A stretch of 64,000 nucleotides of DNA from Leptasterias polaris (taxonomy: Eukaryota > Echinodermata > Asteroidea > Forcipulatida > Asteriidae): NCBI GenBank assembly GCA_037783415.1, contig JAZGTN010000306.1, positions 186,001-250,000 of the forward strand, read 5' to 3'. Shown here piece after piece: positions 1 through 13,236 of the stretch. The position numbers were made by a program, and so were the translations under genes. The notes beneath the pieces were generated by a model. That model was not told the origin of the DNA and made no database searches. It worked only from the letters and a program-made list of their open reading frames with translations. Within the stretch, counting starts at the first letter, position 1, and each line of letters starts with the position of its first letter.

Positions 1-262
1 TCTTTGTTTGAAAAACTGGTATTTATTTCTTTTCAATAAACTTTGCTTTTCTTAAATGGTAATTGCCTGTTTATTGATGTCTATAAATTAAAACAACATT
101 GTTTTATTTGATGTTATAAAGAGATTAAGTAGTCACATTGTCAACAGATCAACATTATATACCTTTTGGAGTGAGTTTAAAACCCTTTCAGTTGCTTTCA
201 AATGTACTTTGTTTACACTTAAACTGTAAAGCTTTAGGATTTGGTTTAAAAGTTTAAAAGTT
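1..262. other. AT-rich non-coding sequence, nothing recognised
   Basis: AT-rich sequence with no convincing coding exon, RNA gene or repeat structure. If the missing 5' exons of UBA2 lie to the left of the window, this is part of the long intron before 24219; that is inference. Confidence 0.4.
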
Positions 263-480
263 TAATTATTGTTATTATTATTATTATTTTATTTGCCATA
301 CAAACATTACATAACAAAATACAAGACAATATACCCCAAGATGGGCGAGGGACAGCAAAAGCAAGCACATACTATGATCCGTAGATCTGTTGCCCCACAT
401 CTGGGGTACACAAAAATATAAATAAAGATAAATTTGTTTTACAGTATGCAATAATAACATCAGGTAAATAAACAATAGCA
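263..480 (-). mobile_element. LINE 3' end remnant, minus strand
   Basis: Read on the minus strand, this ends in a TTTGTATGGCAAATAAA-type tail followed by an (AAT)n tract at 263-290. That is the usual 3' end of CR1/L2-type LINEs. A small palindromic stretch around a 'CCCCA..TGGGG' pair lies at about 335-410. No RT coding sequence remains. The call rests on the tail architecture only. Confidence 0.5.
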
Positions 481-481
481 A

Positions 482-1260
482 AAATAAACTAGAAATTAAG
501 TGTTCGTAAAAACAAACACAGAGGGGTTTCAGTTGTTTTTTTGATAGAAGAAAAAGAATTATAACTCTACGACATGTGGTTCAGGAAATTTAGTTTGTTT
601 TTTTAAATTGAACTTCCTGTCTGGACCGGAAGGAAAGGTTAAATCGAGGGTCATGTTTTTCAATAAAATGTCAAATATGTCATAAGCTAGCAGAATGCAC
701 AAAAATAATGACTTTATGACATGTACATGTAGTTGAGGAGATATGAGTTTTTAAATTTGAACTTCCTGTTTGGACCGGAAGGAAAAGTCAAACTGGGGTC
801 ATGTTTTGAATTATGTCAAATGTTACAAGACGGCACAGAGAACATGACTTTTTGACGTATGCAGTTAAGGAGATATGATTTTTTTTAATTTTAGAGCTTC
901 CTGTTTGTACCGGAAATAAAGGTCAAGGTAGATACGTTTCTAAATAGATTGTTACATGTGCTGTAAGCTACAAAACGGGAAAAAGATTATAACTCTGTGA
1001 CATGCGGTTCAGAAGATATGAATTTTTTAAACAATAAATTTTGAATTAATGTCATCTGACAACCGATGACGTCACGATGACGAAAACTTGTTTTTCATCG
1101 TAAGATATTGCTACAATATGGTATAAGAGTTTGCCTTCGAACAAAAACCCTAAAAATTCAAATAATGTCACCTTTTGGTGTAGATTAAACACACGTTGAT
1201 AGAAGGCGCTATAACGGTGGTGACGTAATGATCATTAGTAATTGATAGTTCGGGTCTCAT
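482..1260 (+). repeat. Old, diverged copy of the 2387-22347 satellite element
   Basis: Three to four decayed units are visible near 530-1010. Each has a 'GGTTCAGGA.ATAT' or 'GAGGAGATATGA' block followed ~25 bp later by 'ACTTCCTGTNTGGACCGGAAG'-type sequence and 'AAGGTCAA/AAAGTCAA', the same order as in the fresh 130-bp units. They are followed at 1040-1185 by a diverged match to the block spacer (TGATGACGTCAC, 'GTGTTTTTC.T', 'GGTATA', 'AACNAAAACCCTA'). Units plus spacer in the same order and orientation mark an independent older copy of the whole element. Confidence 0.65.
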
Positions 1261-2386
1261 ACAGATCACATACAATAAAACATCAGAGAACTATGCCAAA
1301 TAAAGTTTAAAACCTGCAAAGACAGAGCACCGTGGAATATTTATGGTAAACTTGTTTAGCGCCCTCTTGCGTTTAAATGTTTACGTCTGGGCTGATCTTG
1401 ACATGGGTACTGACTCGGACTTTTACATACACCGGGATGTGGGAATGGTCAAGTCGACATGTAACCGAGAAAAGACCAGAAAAACTTAAATATCGTCAAC
1501 ACAAGGGGAAAAAACATTTAAAAAAACATTATTTATTAGGAAATGGTGCAGCTAAAGACTGATTTCCGTGTTTGGGTTTTCATTAATCTCTCGACTTGAT
1601 CGGAAATTACGTGAATTCCGTGCCGTGTTACAGGTTTTTAAATGTATACAAAAGGAATAGCATAGCAGGTCGGCATCGAAAATGGCGAAGACGTCTGCTC
1701 GCCACAAATTTTAAAACAGCTATAAACTACCACGCCAAGGCTAAATTTATTATTAAGCTATACCGCACAGTCCTTGAAATGAATTGTGGTGGGAGAATTC
1801 ATTGGATCTACTAATATCCCCAAAACGCTTCCGTATTTAATTATTTGTATTTGTCTAAATATCCCTATAAAGCATCCGTGTCAATATGTCTTTACTTATC
1901 TTCATATCCCAAAACGCTTCCGTGTTTAATAGTTCGAGGACTCTCCAAGAGCGAGAGGGCGCTATTACACTTGTCCACCATTGTTAATTATGCCATCGTT
2001 AGATAAACCATAATAAAGCGAAGCAATGAACCCAGCAGGTCCAAAGGTCGGAACGAACAATGCAACGCGTTGGAATTGTCTGGAATTGGCTGTGTGGATA
2101 GCCGTATGATATGTACAGCGTCTTTTATGCGCGATGTACAGTACACACAGGGCGATCGTGGTTGTTTCAAAAATACGTTTTTAAATCAGTAATATCGACA
2201 AGAAAGAAAAAAAAAACACTCAAAACAACTGCTGAAGGATCTAAGTTAGAGCACATGCTTTCATTTGATGTATTGTTTGTGTCTTTTAAGACTGTAGTTC
2301 CTGAGATCAAGCGATCACAAAATCCGTGTACAAAGCCTATGGGAACAGACGTAAAGAAAGATAATAATAAAAATAAACTAGAGATA
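1261..2386. other. Non-coding sequence with a possible small TIR element
   Basis: No exon recognised. TAGCGCCCTCTTGCG at 1357-1371 is nearly matched in inverted orientation at 1950-1964, so 1357-1964 could be a ~608-bp DNA element. No clear target-site duplication was found. An 'AAAACGCTTCCGTNTTTAAT' motif is repeated at about 1823-1845 and 1911-1930 inside it. Short open frames here lack splice or homology support. Confidence 0.3.
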
Positions 2387-5136
2387 GTGATTGTGTACAA
2401 TCACAGAGCTGTTCCAATGCCCAAGGAGTCTCTAATTGAAAATAAATTGAAAATTGGTTGTGTAGTTCTTGAGATATGGTCCCACTTCCGGTTGACCCGG
2501 AAGAAAAGGTCAACATGGGGTCACGGTTACACAAGGCTATTCTCCAATGCCCATTAGGAGCCTATAACTGAAAAAAGTTTGAAAATCGGTTAAGTTCTTG
2601 AAATAAGGTCTCACTTCCGGTTGACCCGGAAGTAAAGGTCAACATGGGGTCACGGTTACCCAAGGCTTATCTCCAATGCCCAAGGAGTCTATACCTGAAA
2701 CAAGTTTGAAAATCGGTTGTATGGTTCTTGAAATATGGTCTCACTTCCGGTTGACGCGGAAGTAAAGGTCAACATGGGGTCACAGTTACCCAAGGCTAAT
2801 CACCAATGCCCAAGGAGTCTATAACTGAAAAAAGTTTGAAAATCGGTTGTGTAGTTCTTGAAATATGGTGTCACTTCCGGTTGACCCGGAAGTAAAGGTC
2901 AACATGGGGTCATGGTTACCTAAGGATAATCTCCAATGCCCAAGGAGTCTATAATTGAAAAATGATTGAAAATCGATTGTGTAGTTCTTGAGATATGGTC
3001 CCACTTCCGGTTGACCCGGAAGTAAAAATCAACATGGGGTCACGGTTGCCCAAGGCTAATCTCCCATGCCCAAGGAGTCTATAACTGAAAAAAGTTTGAA
3101 AATCGGTTGTGTAGTTCTTGAAATATGGTCTCACTTCCGGTTGACCCGGAAGTAAAGGTCAACATGGGGTCATGGTTACCTAAGGCTAATCTCCAATGCC
3201 CAAGGAGTCTATAATTGAAAAATGATTGAAAATCGATTGTGTAGTTCTTGAGATATGGTCCCACTTCCGGTTGACCCGGAAGTAAAGGTCAACATGGGGT
3301 CACAGTTACCCAAGGCTATTCTCCAATGCCCATTAGGAGTCTATAACTGAACAAAGTTTGAAAATCGGTTGTGTAGTTATTGAGATATGATCCCACTTCC
3401 GGTTGACCCTGAAGTAAAGGTCAACATGGGGTCACGTTTATCCAAGGCTATTCTCCAATGCCCATTAGGAGTCTATAACTGAACAAAGTTTGAAAATCGG
3501 TTGTGTAGTTCTTGAGATATGGTCCCACTTCCAATTGACCCTGAAGTAAAGGTCAACATGGGGTCACGGTTACCCAAGGCTATTCTCCAATGCCCATTAG
3601 GAGTCTATAACTGTACAAATTTGAAAATCAGTTGTGTAGTTCTTGAGATATGGTGTCACTTCCGGTTGACCCGGAAGTAAAGGTCAACATGGGGTCACGG
3701 TTACCCAAGGCTAATCTCCCATGCCCAAGGAGTATATAACTGAAAAAAGTTTGAAAATCGGTTGTGTATTTCTTGAAATATGGTCTCACTTCCGGTTGAC
3801 CCGGAAGTAAAGGTCAACATGGGGTCATGGTTACCTAAGGCTAATCTCCAATGCCCAAGGAGTCTATAATTGAAAAATGATTGAAAATCGATTGTGTAGT
3901 TCTTGAGATATGGTCCCACTTCCGGTTGACCCGGAAGTAAAGGTCAACATGGGGTCACGGTTACTCAAGGTTATTCTCCAATGCCCATTAGTAGTCTATA
4001 ACTGAACAAAGTTTGAAAATTGATTGTGTAGTTCTTGAAATACGGTGTCACTTCCGGTTGACCCGGAAGTAAAGGTCAACATGGGGTCACGGTTACCCAA
4101 GGCTAATCTCCCATGCCCAAGGAGTCTATAACTGAAAAAAGTTTGAAAATCGGTTGTGTAGTTCTTGAAATATGGTCTCACTTCCGGTTGACCCGGAAGT
4201 AAAGGTCAACATGGGGTCACAGTTACCCAAGGCTAATTTCCAATGCCCAAGGAGTCAATAACTGATTTTTTTTTTGAAAATCGGCTGTGTACTTCTTGAG
4301 ATATGGTGCTGCAAAGATTAACTAATTAAAGCTTTGAATTACCGTAATTTGACACCTGATGACGTCACAGTAACAAAAATGTGTTTTTCTTACTAATAAA
4401 TTTGATAAGGTACAAGATGGTATGTAACTCATCCCAATCCAATGCCTTTTAACGAAAACCCTATTAGAACGTACGTATATCCTCTCTCGATTCCAATATC
4501 ACAGCAGTCTTTGACGCCTAGCCGTGATTGCGCAATCACGGCACAATTTGGCAGCTAGCCATGGGGTCCAATTTGTCACTTCTTCGTTAATTATCTTGGA
4601 AATACATTGTACATTGAAATGGTCTGGAATAACTCTTAGTGAAAGTATTTCACTTTTCAAAACAATTTGGGTAATTTAGGAAACTTATTTAGAAAATATT
4701 GTGTTTTTGAACAGTAAAACTTGTGCAATCTCAGCACAATATGAGCACCATGTCTTTTGTACACAGATAAAAAACGCGCCAATAGATGATGTCATGATGA
4801 CGTCATGATGACGTCACAGTGAAAAATATGCCGCAATCCACATCTACTACCTAAAAGGAGTCCATAATTGAAAATTTTTTAGAATTGGATGTATACTTCT
4901 TGAGATATGATTCAAACAAGATTGCCTAATTAAATATTCACATGACTGTCACGTGAATAATTAATTAAGAATTTTAATCCAATTACATCAAAAATTTAAT
5001 TCAGGGCATAAGCTTTAATATGGTATATGATTTGTCTACTTCTGATAATTCTAAGAGAGACATATGACAGTCAGAAAAGTCACAGGTTAAATCAATGGGT
5101 TTTTAGGGAAAGAAAGAATAATAATAACTAGATATA
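2387..5136 (+). repeat. Satellite block 1 (type A, 2750 bp)
   Basis: About 14-15 units run to ~4306, then the spacer from 4307 to 5136. The last unit has a T-rich expansion near 4265. The spacer lacks 'TTAGTTTTA' near 4615 that other copies have, and it carries one extra 12-bp TGATGACGTCA repeat near 4790-4815. It resembles block 4. Confidence 0.85.
4521..4542. promoter_or_regulatory. Perfect 22-bp palindrome in block spacer, C/EBP-type core
   Basis: A self-complementary stretch centred on ATTGCGCAAT, which is the textbook C/EBP palindrome. The same palindrome is intact at 12624-12645, 17457-17478, 19877-19898 and ~22298-22319. In the type B spacers (near 7265, 10006 and 15364) one arm is mutated (CACTGC). 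Whether any factor binds is not known. Confidence 0.45.
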
Positions 5137-7877
5137 GTGATTGTGTACAATCACAGAGCTGTTCCAATGCCCAAGGAGTCTCTAATTGAAAAGAAATTGA
5201 AAATCGGTTGTGTAGTTCTTGAGATATGGTCCCACTTCCGGTTGACTCGGAAGAAAAGGTCAACATGGGTCACGGTTACCCAAGGCTATTCTCCAATGCC
5301 CATTAGGAGCCTATAACTGAAAAAAGTTTGAAAATCGGTTAAGTTCTTGAAATAAGGTCTCACTTCCGGTTGACCCGGAAGTAAATGTCAACATGGGGTC
5401 ACGGTTACCCAAGGCTTATCTCTAATGCCCAAGGAGTCTATAACTGAAACAAGTTTGAAAATCGGTTGTATGGTTCTTGAAATATGGTCTCACTTCCGGT
5501 TGACGCGGAAGTAAAGGTCAACATGGGGTCAAAGTTACCCAAGGCTAATCTCCAATGCCCAAGGAGTCTATAACTGAAAAAAGTTAGAAAATCGTTTGTG
5601 TAGTTCTTGAAATATGGTCTCACTTCCGGTTGACCCGGAAGTAAAGGTCAACATGGGGTCACGGTTACCCAAGGCTATTCTCCAATGCCCATTAGGAGTC
5701 TCTAACTGAACAAAGTTTGAAAATCGGTTGTGTAGTTATTGAGATATGATCCCACTTCCGGTTGACCCAGAAGTAAAGGTCAACATGGGGTCACGGTTAT
5801 CAAAGGATAATCTCCAATGCCCAATGAGTCTATAACTGAAAAATGTTTGAAAATCGGTTGTGTAGTTCTTGAGATATGGTCCCACTTCCGGTTGACCTGG
5901 AAGTAAAGGTCAATATGGGGTCACGCTTACCCAAGGCTAATCTCCCATGCCCAAGGAGTCTATAACTGAAAAATGTTAGAAAATCGGTTGTGTAGTTCTT
6001 GAGATATGGTCCCACTTCCGGTTGACCCGGAAGTAAAGGTCAACATGGGGTTTACGCTTACCCAAGGCTAATCTCCAATGCCCAAGGAGTCTATAACTGA
6101 AACAAGTTTGAAAATCGGTTGTATGGTTCTTGAAATATGGTCTCACTTCCGGTTGACGCGGAAGTAAAGGTCAACATGGGGTCACAGTTACCCAAGGCTA
6201 ATCTTCAATGCCCAAGGAGTCTATAACTGAAAAATGTTTGAAAATCGGTTGTGTAGTTCTTGAGATATGGTCCCACTTCCGGTTGACCCGGAAGTAAAGG
6301 TCAACATGGGGTCAAGGTTACCCAAGGCTAATCTCCCATGCCCAAGGAGTCTATAACTGAAAAAAGTTTGAAAATTGATTGTGTAGTTCTTGAAATATGG
6401 TGTCACTTCCGGTTGACCCGGAAGTAAAGGTCAACATGGGGTCATGGTTACCCAAGGCTAATCTCCAATGCCCAAGGAGTCTATAACTAAAAAATGTTTG
6501 AAAATCGGTTGTGTAGTTCTTGAGATATGGTCCCACTTTCGGTTGACCCGGAAGTAAAGGTCAACATGGGGTCACGGTTACCCAAGGCTAATCTCCCATG
6601 CCCAAGGAGTCTATAACTGAAACAAGTTTGAAAATCGGTTGTATGGTTCTTGAAATATGGTCTCACGTCCGGTTGACGCGGAAGTAAAGGTCAACATGGG
6701 GTCACAGTTACCCAAGGCTAATCTTCAATGCCCAAGGAGTCTATAACTGAAAAAAGTTTGAAAATCGGTTGTGTAGTTCTTGAAATATGGTCTCACTTCC
6801 GGTTGACCCGGAATTAAAGGTCAACATGGGGTCATGGTTACCTAAGGCTAATCTCCAATGCCCAAGGAGTCTATAACTGAAAAATGTTTGAAAATCGGTT
6901 GTGTAGTTCTTGAGATATGGTCCCACTTCCGGTTGACCCGAAAGTAAAGGTCAACATGGGGTCAAGGTTACTCAAGGCTAATCTCCCATGCCCAAGGAGT
7001 CTATAAGTGAAAACAGTTTGAAAATCGGCTCTGTACTTCTTGAGATATGGTGCTGCAAAGATTAACTAATTTAAGCTTTGAATTACCGTAATTTGACACC
7101 TGATGACGTCACAGTAACAAAAATGTGTTTTTCATACTAATAAATTTGATAAGGTACAAGATGGTATGTAACTTATCCCAATCCAATGCCTTTTAACGAA
7201 AACCCTATTAGAACGTACGTATATCCTCCCTCGATTCCAATATCACGGCAGTCTTTGACGCCTAGCCGTGATTGCGCAATCACTGCACAATTTGCCAGCT
7301 AGCCATGGGGTCCAATTTGTCACTTCTTCGTTAATTATCTTGGAAATACATTGTACATTGATTAGTTTTAATGGTCTGGAATAACTCTTAGTGAAAGTAT
7401 TTCACTTTTCAAAACAGTTTGGGTAATTTAGGAAACTTATTTAGAAAATATTGTGTTTTTGAACAGTAAAACTTGTGCAATCTCAGCACAATATGAGCAC
7501 CATGTCTTTTGTACACAGATAAAAAACGCGCCAATAGATGATGTCATGATGACGTCACAGTGAAAAATATGCCGCAATCCACATCTACTACCTAAAAGGA
7601 GTCCATAATTGAAAAAAATTGAGAATTGGATGTATACTTCTTGAGATATGATTCAAACAAGATTGCCTAATTAAATATTCACATGACTGTCACGTGAATA
7701 ATTAATTAAGAATTTTAATCCAATTACATCTAAAATTTAATTCAGGGCATAAGCTTTAATATGGTATATGATTTGTCTACTTCTGATAATTCTAAGAGAG
7801 ACATATGACAGTCAGAAAAGTCACAGGTTAAGTCAATGGGTTTTTAGGGAAAGAAAGAATAATAATAACTAGATATA
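5137..7877 (+). repeat. Satellite block 2 (type B, 2741 bp)
   Basis: About 14-15 units plus the spacer from ~7050. Nearly identical to blocks 3 and 5. By eye only a few differences from block 3 are seen, for example an extra T near 6051, 'ACTCAAGG' for 'ACCCAAGG' near 6970, and CTCTGTAC for CTGTGTAC near 7029. Confidence 0.85.
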
Positions 7878-10617
7878 GTGATTGTGTACAATCACAGAGC
7901 TGTTCCAATGCCCAAGGAGTCTCTAATTGAAAAGAAATTGAAAATCGGTTGTGTAGTTCTTGAGATATGGTCCCACTTCCGGTTGACTCGGAAGAAAAGG
8001 TCAACATGGGTCACGGTTACCCAAGGCTATTCTCCAATGCCCATTAGGAGCCTATAACTGAAAAAAGTTTGAAAATCGGTTAAGTTCTTGAAATAAGGTC
8101 TCACTTCCGGTTGACCCGGAAGTAAATGTCAACATGGGGTCACGGTTACCCAAGGCTTATCTCTAATGCCCAAGGAGTCTATAACTGAAACAAGTTTGAA
8201 AATCGGTTGTATGGTTCTTGAAATATGGTCTCACTTCCGGTTGACGCGGAAGTAAAGGTCAACATGGGGTCAAAGTTACCCAAGGCTAATCTCCAATGCC
8301 CAAGGAGTCTATAACTGAAAAAAGTTAGAAAATCGTTTGTGTAGTTCTTGAAATATGGTCTCACTTCCGGTTGACCCGGAAGTAAAGGTCAACATGGGGT
8401 CACGGTTACCCAAGGCTATTCTCCAATGCCCATTAGGAGTCTCTAACTGAACAAAGTTTGAAAATCGGTTGTGTAGTTATTGAGATATGATCCCACTTCC
8501 GGTTGACCCAGAAGTAAAGGTCAACATGGGGTCACGGTTATCAAAGGATAATCTCCAATGCCCAATGAGTCTATAACTGAAAAATGTTTGAAAATCGGTT
8601 GTGTAGTTCTTGAGATATGGTCCCACTTCCGGTTGACCTGGAAGTAAAGGTCAATATGGGGTCACGCTTACCCAAGGCTAATCTCCCATGCCCAAGGAGT
8701 CTATAACTGAAAAATGTTAGAAAATCGGTTGTGTAGTTCTTGAGATATGGTCCCACTTCCGGTTGACCCGGAAGTAAAGGTCAACATGGGGTCACGCTTA
8801 CCCAAGGCTAATCTCCAATGCCCAAGGAGTCTATAACTGAAACAAGTTTGAAAATCGGTTGTATGGTTCTTGAAATATGGTCTCACTTCCGGTTGACGCG
8901 GAAGTAAAGGTCAACATGGGGTCACAGTTACCCAAGGCTAATCTTCAATGCCCAAGGAGTCTATAACTGAAAAATGTTTGAAAATCGGTTGTGTAGTTCT
9001 TGAGATATGGTCCCACTTCCGGTTGACCCGGAAGTAAAGGTCAACATGGGGTCAAGGTTACCCAAGGCTAATCTCCCATGCCCAAGGAGTCTATAACTGA
9101 AAAAAGTTTGAAAATTGATTGTGTAGTTCTTGAAATATGGTGTCACTTCCGGTTGACCCGGAAGTAAAGGTCAACATGGGGTCATGGTTACCCAAGGCTA
9201 ATCTCCAATGCCCAAGGAGTCTATAACTAAAAAATGTTTGAAAATCGGTTGTGTAGTTCTTGAGATATGGTCCCACTTTCGGTTGACCCGGAAGTAAAGG
9301 TCAACATGGGGTCACGGTTACCCAAGGCTAATCTCCCATGCCCAAGGAGTCTATAACTGAAACAAGTTTGAAAATCGGTTGTATGGTTCTTGAAATATGG
9401 TCTCACGTCCGGTTGACGCGGAAGTAAAGGTCAACATGGGGTCACAGTTACCCAAGGCTAATCTTCAATGCCCAAGGAGTCTATAACTGAAAAAAGTTTG
9501 AAAATCGGTTGTGTAGTTCTTGAAATATGGTCTCACTTCCGGTTGACCCGGAATTAAAGGTCAACATGGGGTCATGGTTACCTAAGGCTAATCTCCAATG
9601 CCCAAGGAGTCTATAACTGAAAAATGTTTGAAAATCGGTTGTGTAGTTCTTGAGATATGGTCCCACTTCCGGTTGACCCGAAAGTAAAGGTCAACATGGG
9701 GTCAAGGTTACCCAAGGCTAATCTCCCATGCCCAAGGAGTCTATAAGTGAAAACAGTTTGAAAATCGGCTGTGTACTTCTTGAGATATGGTGCTGCAAAG
9801 ATTAACTAATTTAAGCTTTGAATTACCGTAATTTGACACCTGATGACGTCACAGTAACAAAAATGTGTTTTTCATACTAATAAATTTGATAAGGTACAAG
9901 ATGGTATGTAACTTATCCCAATCCAATGCCTTTTAACGAAAACCCTATTAGAACGTACGTATATCCTCCCTCGATTCCAATATCACGGCAGTCTTTGACG
10001 CCTAGCCGTGATTGCGCAATCACTGCACAATTTGCCAGCTAGCCATGGGGTCCAATTTGTCACTTCTTCGTTAATTATCTTGGAAATACATTGTACATTG
10101 ATTAGTTTTAATGGTCTGGAATAACTCTTAGTGAAAGTATTTCACTTTTCAAAACAGTTTGGGTAATTTAGGAAACTTATTTAGAAAATATTGTGTTTTT
10201 GAACAGTAAAACTTGTGCAATCTCAGCACAATATGAGCACCATGTCTTTTGTACACAGATAAAAAACGCGCCAATAGATGATGTCATGATGACGTCACAG
10301 TGAAAAATATGCCGCAATCCACATCTACTACCTAAAAGGAGTCCATAATTGAAAAAAATTGAGAATTGGATGTATACTTCTTGAGATATGATTCAAACAA
10401 GATTGCCTAATTAAATATTCACATGACTGTCACGTGAATAATTAATTAAGAATTTTAATCCAATTACATCTAAAATTTAATTCAGGGCATAAGCTTTAAT
10501 ATGGTATATGATTTGTCTACTTCTGATAATTCTAAGAGAGACATATGACAGTCAGAAAAGTCACAGGTTAAGTCAATGGGTTTTTAGGGAAAGAAAGAAT
10601 AATAATAACTAGAGATA
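7878..10617 (+). repeat. Satellite block 3 (type B, 2740 bp)
   Basis: Near-perfect duplicate of block 2, directly adjacent to it. The spacer begins near 9790. The near-identity indicates a very recent tandem duplication or an assembly duplication. Confidence 0.85.
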
Positions 10618-13236
10618 GTGATTGTGTACAATCACAGAGCTGTTCCGATGCCCAAGGAGTCTCTAATTGAAAATAAATTGAAAATCGGTTGTGTAGTTCT
10701 TGAGATATGGTCCCACTTCCGGTTGACCCGGAAGAAAAGGTCAACATGGGGTCACGGTTACCCAAGGATAATCTCCAATGTCCATTAGGAGTCTATAACT
10801 GTACAAATTTGAAAATCAGTTGTGTAGTTCTTGAGATATGGTGTCACTTCCGGTTGACCCGGAAGTAAAGGTCAACATGAGGTCACGGTTGCCCAAGGCT
10901 AATCTCCCATGCCCAAGGAGTCTATAACTGAAAAAAGTTTGAAAGTCGGTTGTGTAGTTCTTGAAATATGGTGTCACTTCCGGTTGACCCGGAAGTAAAG
11001 GTCAACATGGGGTCATGGTTACCTAAGGCTAATCTCCAATGCCCAAGGAGTCTATAATTGAAAAATGATTGAAAATCGATTGTGTAGTTCTTGAGATATG
11101 GTCCCACTTCCGGTTGACCCGGAAGTAAAAATCAACATGGGGTCACGGTTGCCCAAGGCTAATCTCCCATGCCCAAGGAGTCTATAACTGAAAAAAGTTT
11201 GAAAATCGGTTGTGTAGTTCTTGAAATATGGTCTCACTTCCGGTTGACCCGGAAGTAAAGGTCAACATGGGGTCATGGTTACCTAAGGCTAATCTCCAAT
11301 GCCCAAGGAGTCTATAATTGAAAAATGATTGAAAATCAATTGTGTAGTTCTTGAGATATGGTCCCACTTCCGGTTGACCCGGAAGTAAAGGTCAACTTGG
11401 GGTCACAGTTACCCAAGGCTATTCTCCAATGCCCATTAGGAGTCTATAACTGAACAAAGTTTGAAAATCGGTTGTGTAGTTATTGAGATATGATCCCACT
11501 TCCGGTTGACCCTGAAGTAAAGGTCAACATGGGGTCACGTTTACCCAAGGCTATTCTCCAATGCCCATTAGGAGTCTATAACTGAACAAAGTTTGAAAAT
11601 CGGTTGTGTAGTTCTTGAGATATGGTCCCACTTCCAATTGACCCTGAAGTAAAGGTCAACATGGGGTCACGGTTACCCAAGGCTATTCTCCAATGCCCAT
11701 TAGGAGTCTATAACTGTACAAATTTGAAAATCAGTTGTGTAGTTCTTGAGATATGGTGTCACTTCCGGTTGACCCGGAAGTAAAGGTCAACATGGGGTCA
11801 CGGTTACCCAAGGCTAATCTCCCATGCCCAAGGAGTATATAACTGAAAAAAGTTTGAAAATCGGTTGTGTATTTCTTGAAATATGGTCTCACTTCCGGTT
11901 GACCCGGAAGTAAAGGTCAACATGGGGTCATGGTTACCTAAGGCTAATCTCCAATGCCCAAGGAGTCTATAATTGAAAAATGATTGAAAATCGATTGTGT
12001 AGTTCTTGAGATATGGTCCCACTTCCGGTTGACCCGGAAGTAAAGGTCAACATGGGGTCACGGTTACTCAAGGTTATTCTCCAATGCCCATTAGTAGTCT
12101 ATAACTGAACAAAGTTTGAAAATTGATTGTGTAGTTCTTGAAATACGGTTTCACTTCCGGTTGACCCGGAAGTAAAGGTCAACATGGGGTCACGGTTACC
12201 CAAGGCTAATCTCCCATGCCCAAGGAGTCTATAACTGAAAAAAGTTTGAAAATCGGTTGTGTAGTTCTTGAAATATGGTCTCACTTCCGGTTGACCCGGA
12301 AGTAAAGGTCAACATGGGGTCACAGTTACCCAAGGCTAACTTCCAATGCCCAAGAAGTCAATAACTGATTTTTTTTTTGAAAATCGGCTGTGTACTTCTT
12401 GAGATATGGTGCTGCAAAGATTAACTAATTAAAGCTTTGAATTACCGTAATTTGACACCTGATGACGTCACAGTAACAAAAATGTGTTTTTCTTACTAAT
12501 AAATTTGATAAGGTACAAGATGGTATGTAACTCATCCCAATCCAATGCCTTTTAACGAAAACCCTATTAGAACGTACGTATATCCTCTCTCGATTCCAAT
12601 ATCACAGCAGTCTTTGACGCCTAGCCGTGATTGCGCAATCACGGCACAATTTGGCAGCTAGCCATGGGGTCCAATTTGTCACTTCTTCGTTAATTATCTT
12701 GGAAATACATTGTACATTGATTAGTTTTAATGGTCTGGAATAACTCTTAGTGAAAGTATTTCACTTTTCAAAACAATTTGGGTAATTTAGGAAACTTATT
12801 TAGAAAATATTGTGTTTTTGAACAGTAAAACTTGTGCAATCTCAGCACAATATGAGCACCATGTCTTTTGTACACAGATAAAAAACGCGCCAATAGATGA
12901 TGTCATGATGACGTCACAGTGAAAAATATGCCGCAATCCACATCTACTACCTAAAAGGAGTCCATAATTGAAATTTTTTTAGAATTGGATGTATACTTCT
13001 TGAGATATGATTCAAACAAGATTGCCTAATTAAATATTCACATGACTGTCACGTGAATAATTAATTAAGAATTTTAATCCAATTACATCAAAAATTTAAA
13101 TCAGGGCATAAGCTTTAATATGGTATATGATTTGTCTACTTCTGATAATTCTAAGAGAGACATATGACAGTCAGAAAAGTCACAGGTTAAATCAATGGGT
13201 TTTTAGGGAAAGAAAGAATAATAATAACTAGATATA
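10618..13236 (+). repeat. Satellite block 4 (type A', 2619 bp)
   Basis: Matches block 1 unit by unit, including the T-rich last unit near 12370, but is about one unit (131 bp) shorter. It keeps the full 'TTAGTTTTAATGG' spacer segment. The spacer begins near 12410. Confidence 0.85.

Noticed and set aside
1596..1814. 72-codon frame with basic residues as a possible small gene
   Set aside because: No recognisable family, no splice partner, and it lies inside a candidate TIR element.
4340..4420. Hammerhead core (CCTGATGACG…) in the satellite spacer
   Set aside because: CTGATGA is present but no GAAA box follows a stem II; the TGATGACGTCA is better explained as a CRE-type palindrome.
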